From: Kutzneria buriramensis
GTDB lineage: Bacteria; Actinomycetota; Actinomycetes; Mycobacteriales; Pseudonocardiaceae
Reading direction: 5' to 3'
Assembly (NCBI RefSeq): GCF_003387475.1
Contig: NZ_QUNO01000010.1
Coordinates: 248,001-312,000, forward strand
DNA: 64,000 bases
Below the pieces are notes generated by a model that searched no databases, had not been told where the DNA came from, and was given only the letters and a program-made list of their open reading frames with translations. The position numbers and the translations under genes are program-made. How positions within the stretch are numbered: the stretch's first letter is position 1; the number at the start of each line of letters is the position of its first letter. Positions 59,994 to 64,000 of this stretch are shown here, in pieces.

Positions 59994-61196
59994 TCACATC
60001 GTCGGCGCACTGACGGCAGGCGGTGCGCATTCCCGACGTCGGGTGCGAATCACCAATACGACCGCCGGCACGATGAGCGCCGCGATGACGGCGGCGGCGC
60101 CGAGCGCGAAGCCGAGGCCGCTCCACTGGGCGAGTTGGCCGAGCAGCGGCGGACCGCCGAGGAAGCCGGCGTACGCGATGGTGGTGACGAAGCCGATCTC
60201 GCGCTCGCCGCCGGTGCCGTCGGCACGACGACCGGCGGCGCCGGCCAGGCTCATCGTCACGGGGAACGAGTACGCGAGCCCGACTCCGGCGAACGCGAAG
60301 CCGACGTACGCGACGACGGAAACCGGAACTGTGACGGCGGCGAGAAGTCCGACGGCGGCGAGCGATGCGCCGAAAACGAGCATTCGGTACGGCCCCCACC
60401 GGCGCTCGACACGTTCGCCGGACAGGCGGGTCAGGGCCATGGCGATGGAGAAGACGGAGTAGCCGGCGGCGGCGAGGGAATCGGGCACGCCGCGGTCCTT
60501 GACGAGGAACAACGCGGTCCAGTCCGCCGATGCGCCCTCGGCGACGGCGGAGAACAGGGCGATCAGGGCAAGCAGCCAGAGCACCGGGCGCCGAGCGGGC
60601 GACGGACCGCCGACGACAATGTCACCCGATCGGGCGCGGGACCGCTCCCCTGCCTCGGCCGGCAGCGACGTGAGGACGAGTGCGACGGCGGCGACGCCGA
60701 GGACCGCCAGGATCAGGAACTGCCGCAGCGGACTCCACTGCACGGCGGCGGCGAACGCGGCCACCAGCGAGCCGACGAGTCCACCGACGCTGAAGCCGGC
60801 GTGGAACACCGGCATGAGCGGACGGTTAAGCAATCGCGTAACTGTTACGGCGGCGATGTTCATCGAGACGTCGAGCAGACCAACGGTCAGCCCGAGGACG
60901 AACAGCACGAGCCCGAGTTGCAGCGGCGACGTCGTCAGCCCGAGAACCGGTAGGACGACGAAACCGGCGACTGCGCCGAGGACCATGACAGCCCGCGAGC
61001 CGAAGGCAGCGCAGAGTCGACCGGCGATGGGCGCGGCGACGATGAGTCCGACGCTCACGCCGAACAGGGACAACCCGAGCCCGGCGGGGGTGGCGCCGAC
61101 CTGCGCGGCGAGCGCCGGCACGCGCGCGGCCCACGAACCGAACACGACTCCGTTGAGCACGAACACGAGGAACACAGCGGTGCTCTTGGCCAGCAT
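59994..61196 (-). CDS. MFS transporter (YbjJ-like)
   Basis: The protein has 400 residues with its ATG at 61196 (MLAKSTAVFLVFVLNGVVFG). Twelve hydrophobic segments are visible. VFGSWAARVPALAAQVGATP is a start typical of the YbjJ/fucose-permease-like MFS subgroup. The cytoplasmic loop 2-3 motif A is degenerate (PIAGRLCAAFGSRAVMV). Loop 6-7 contains AEAGERSRARSGDIVVG. The substrate is unknown. It is divergent from a LacI regulator across a perfect 26-bp palindrome and is very probably repressed by it. Confidence 0.92.
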   Translation of the reverse strand: MLAKSTAVFLVFVLNGVVFGSWAARVPALAAQVGATPAGLGLSLFGVSVGLIVAAPIAGRLCAAFGSRAVMVLGAVAGFVVLPVLGLTTSPLQLGLVLFVLGLTVGLLDVSMNIAAVTVTRLLNRPLMPVFHAGFSVGGLVGSLVAAFAAAVQWSPLRQFLILAVLGVAAVALVLTSLPAEAGERSRARSGDIVVGGPSPARRPVLWLLALIALFSAVAEGASADWTALFLVKDRGVPDSLAAAGYSVFSIAMALTRLSGERVERRWGPYRMLVFGASLAAVGLLAAVTVPVSVVAYVGFAFAGVGLAYSFPVTMSLAGAAGRRADGTGGEREIGFVTTIAYAGFLGGPPLLGQLAQWSGLGFALGAAAVIAALIVPAVVLVIRTRRRECAPPAVSAPTM

Positions 61197-61220
61197 CCGT
61201 ACCCCCTTCGACTGGATACG

Positions 61221-61246
61221 ACTGTACTGAAGCGCTTCAGTACAGT
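61221..61246. promoter_or_regulatory. Perfect 26-bp palindrome, LacI-family operator
   Basis: The half-site ACTGTACTGAAGC (61221-61233) is followed directly by its exact complement (61234-61246), with the central CpG (AAGCGCTT) typical of LacI/PurR operators. It sits 25 bp upstream of the MFS start and 44 bp upstream of the lacI start, so it can control both divergent genes. Confidence 0.9.
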
Positions 61247-61289
61247 CCAGTGAGTCAGATCGCCCTTCCGCGCCAACTACGCTCTCCCT

Positions 61290-62372
61290 GTGGACACCGA
61301 GCAAACCCGACGACCGACCCTCGACACGGTCGCGCGTGCCGTCGGCGTCTCCCGGGCCACGGTGTCCAACGCCTACAACCGGCCCAACCAGCTCTCCGCG
61401 GGCCTGCGGACGCGCATCCTCGAGGTCGCCGACCGCCTCGGCTACCTCGGCCCGGACCCGGTCGCGCGCAGTCTGGCGACGCGCAAGTCGGCGGCGGTCG
61501 CCTTCATGCTGCGGTCCGGGCTGTCCAGCGCGTTCTCCGACCCGGCGCTGACGATCATGCTCGACTCGCTGGCCGCGACGGTCGACGGCCGCGACCACGC
61601 GCTGGTCCTGCTGCCCGGTAACGAGTCCGGCGGTCCCCGCCCGGACAGCGTCGCCCGAGCGCAGGCCGACGTGGTCGTCGCGTACTCGCTGCCGGACACC
61701 GCGCCGGCGCTGACCGCGGTCCGCCAGCGCCGACTGCCGATGGTGGTCGTGGACCAACCAGCGACGGGCGGCACGGCGCGCGTCGAACTCGACGATTTCG
61801 GCGGGACACAGGCGGCCGGGCGTTATCTGACCGAACTCGGCCACCGTGACTTCGGAGTGATCTCACTCACGCTCCAGCCGGACGGTCGGTCCGGCCCGGC
61901 GGAGCCGGAACGCCGGACGGGTTCGCCTTTTCGGGTGACCCGCGAACGCCTGAGCGGTTATATCGACGCGCTCACAGCAGTCGGCGTCGCACCGGAGTTG
62001 GTCCCGGTCTGGGAGGCGGCGAGCAGCGACCGCGAGCAGGGCCGAACCGGAGCCCGCTGGCTGTTGCAGCAAAACCCCAGGCCAACGGCGATCGTGTGCA
62101 TGTCGGACGAACTGGCTCTGGGCGCCCTCCAAGCGGCCCGTGACGCCGGACTCTCGGTGCCGACGGACGTCTCCGTCGTCGGCTTCGACGACACACCGGC
62201 CGCCGGAGTCGCGGACCCGCCGCTGACGACGGTCCGACAGCCCCTCGTCGAGAAAGGCCGGCTCGCCGGCGAACTGGCACTGACTCTCCTGGACGGCGGC
62301 AGACCCAGCAGACCCGTACGGCTCGACGTCGACCTGGTGGTGCGCGCATCCAGCGCGGCCCCGATCCGGTGA
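61290..62372 (+). CDS. LacI-family transcriptional regulator
   Basis: The protein has 360 residues with a GTG start. The HTH is PTLDTVARAVGVSRATVSNAYNRP, and the hinge helix SLATRKSAA follows. The periplasmic-binding-like core has the usual landmarks: VVVAYSLPDTAPALTAVR, FGGTQAAGRYLTELGHRDFG, ICMSDELALGALQAARDAGL, and SVVGFDDTPAAGVADPPLTT. The regulator presumably binds the intergenic palindrome and represses itself and the MFS exporter until an effector, probably a carbohydrate or nucleoside, is bound. Confidence 0.94.
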   Translation: MDTEQTRRPTLDTVARAVGVSRATVSNAYNRPNQLSAGLRTRILEVADRLGYLGPDPVARSLATRKSAAVAFMLRSGLSSAFSDPALTIMLDSLAATVDGRDHALVLLPGNESGGPRPDSVARAQADVVVAYSLPDTAPALTAVRQRRLPMVVVDQPATGGTARVELDDFGGTQAAGRYLTELGHRDFGVISLTLQPDGRSGPAEPERRTGSPFRVTRERLSGYIDALTAVGVAPELVPVWEAASSDREQGRTGARWLLQQNPRPTAIVCMSDELALGALQAARDAGLSVPTDVSVVGFDDTPAAGVADPPLTTVRQPLVEKGRLAGELALTLLDGGRPSRPVRLDVDLVVRASSAAPIR

Positions 62373-62519
62373 ACCCGAACACGGATTGACAACGCCGAGT
62401 ACAGAAATCGGCACCCACGGTGGTTGTCCATATCGTGATCATCCGAATGAGGGTCGACCGGAAACGACTGCGAGACTTCAAGCGATGTACCTCACGGGGC
62501 GTGCAGCCGCATGCCCCAA

Positions 62520-62592
62520 GCCTCCGTAGCTCAGCGGACAGAGCGAGTGACTTCTAATCACTTGGTCGCAGGTTCGAGTCCTGCCGGGGGCA
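62520..62592 (+). tRNA. tRNA-Arg (anticodon UCU)
   Basis: A 73-nt cloverleaf. The acceptor arms GCCTCCG (62520-62526) and CGGGGGC (62585-62591) pair with one G-U. The D-stem is GCTC/GAGC, the anticodon stem AGTGA/TCACT with loop CTTCTAA (anticodon 62553-62555), and the T-arm GCAGG-TTCGAGT-CCTGC. Base 62592 is the discriminator A. CCA is not encoded. It reads AGA/AGG codons, which are rare in this GC-rich genome. Confidence 0.96.
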
Positions 62593-62602
62593 CAGGCGAT
62601 TG

Positions 62603-62641
62603 GGCGATCCATGCCGGCAGAACGCGCGGGCATGGATCGCC
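62603..62641. terminator. Hairpin terminator after tRNA-Arg
   Basis: GGCGATCCATGCC (62603-62615) and its exact complement (62629-62641) form a 13-bp stem with a 13-nt loop, followed by TTTT at 62648-62651. A second hairpin, CTGGGGGC/GCCCCCAG, lies at 62652-62670. Confidence 0.8.
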
Positions 62642-62670
62642 TGCCGGTTTTCTGGGGGCCGAGCCCCCAG

Positions 62671-63170
62671 ACCCCACGCCGGGGGCAAGCCTCCGGACCC
62701 CCACCTGGGCTGAGCCGGATGTGGTGAGTACCAACCGGTTGGCCAACAACGGGCGAACAGTCGACTTGTCGCCGGACACAGAAATGTGATGGCGGCCATA
62801 AATTCTAGGCGTAGCCAAATGAACACGGTAAGCCACAGAAGTGGGTGTCACGTAGGGTGACCAGCTGATACTTCTCGGCGACGCCCGGTTGGATTGGTTT
62901 CACGCGATGGTGGCCAATACCGCGGCAAGCGACGTCCGTTCGGCGGAAGAGTTCGGGGTCCGTTAGTTCACACGAGAAAGCTATTCGGCGTAACGGCGGG
63001 TGGGTGCCGAATTGCGAATCGGCGGCGCGGTCGGCCGGGAACACGGGCCCGGACCGGCGGTTGCGAGGCTTCCGGGGCCCTTGCAGTTGTTTGACTGATG
63101 AGGGCTCGGGCGGTCGGGGCCGATGCTGGACGTCGGGAACACAACCCCTGCACCGTGAGAAAGAAGCCCC
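62671..63170. other. About 500 bp of spacer without a convincing gene
   Basis: GCCGGGGGCA of the tRNA 3' end (62583-62592) recurs at 62678-62687. The rest is less GC-rich than the surroundings. A minus-strand frame (63341-62805) is open but has no ribosome site or recognisable product. The last ~50 bp lead into the decayed hydrolase. Confidence 0.4.

Positions 63171-64000
<830 letters not shown>

Overview
The window is about 70% GC, starts many genes with GTG and packs them with 1-14 bp overlaps. It encodes a mycothiol-type nitroreductase homologue, a TrHbO globin and the large GDH-180 glutamate dehydrogenase. This points to an actinomycete, and the secreted S53/S8-like proteins and Eis-type acetyltransferase suggest a Pseudonocardiales-like genome. 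The genus is not determined.

Layout. 1-7.3 kb: a glutamine-synthetase-like enzyme overlapping an amidohydrolase (the two halves of fungal FluG as separate genes), a VKOR-family protein running off the left edge, an anchored Pro/Gln-rich protein, prolyl-tRNA synthetase, a VOC protein and a small-molecule kinase-like protein. 7.3-15.5 kb: a flavoprotein, a secreted sedolisin (S53) protease, a secreted subtilisin-like accessory protein that lacks a catalytic domain, a MarR regulator and a divergent RND exporter with a DtxR/IdeR-like box in its promoter. 15.5-19.7 kb: SnoaL-like protein, Eis-type acetyltransferase, a 28-residue membrane peptide, a Gly/Asp/Trp-tailed membrane protein, an Nei-type DNA glycosylase and RpiB.

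From RpiB to the SSB paralogue (18.4-51.8 kb) the gene order follows M. tuberculosis Rv2464c-Rv2478c, from memory of that genome: nei-type, rpiB, Rv2466c, pepN, Rv2468c, HNH, glbO, aglA, Rv2474c, Rv2475c, gdh, ettA, ssb. The backbone is interrupted by accessory insertions. One at 19.7-26.5 kb holds a ComB-like phosphatase, an MBL hydrolase, a putative electron-transfer operon (two paralogous FAD reductases, a membrane cytochrome-b-like protein and a 3Fe-4S-type ferredoxin) and a TetR. Another at 30.7-31.5 kb holds a small gene with twelve copies of a G-I/V-R-V-N peptide motif. Others hold a prolyl oligopeptidase with MscS, a Tat-exported metallophosphoesterase, and a degenerate GGDEF protein behind ettA.

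51.8-64 kb: an unusual interleaved inverted repeat containing two DnaA-box-like sequences, a DUF222-like protein, an OmpR/MprB-type two-component system, a TetR-DrrAB-type exporter operon, a CopD-CtaG fusion, an MFS exporter facing a LacI regulator across a perfect 26-bp palindrome, tRNA-Arg(UCU), a decayed alpha/beta hydrolase and a LuxR-type gene cut by the right edge.

Two things stand out. The first is the GIRVN-repeat peptide, whose codons vary synonymously while the peptide unit is kept. The second is a family of degenerate 18-bp-period repeats scattered through genes (in frame, mostly coding Ser/Thr/Asn) and intergenic DNA (where one array has a 19-bp period).
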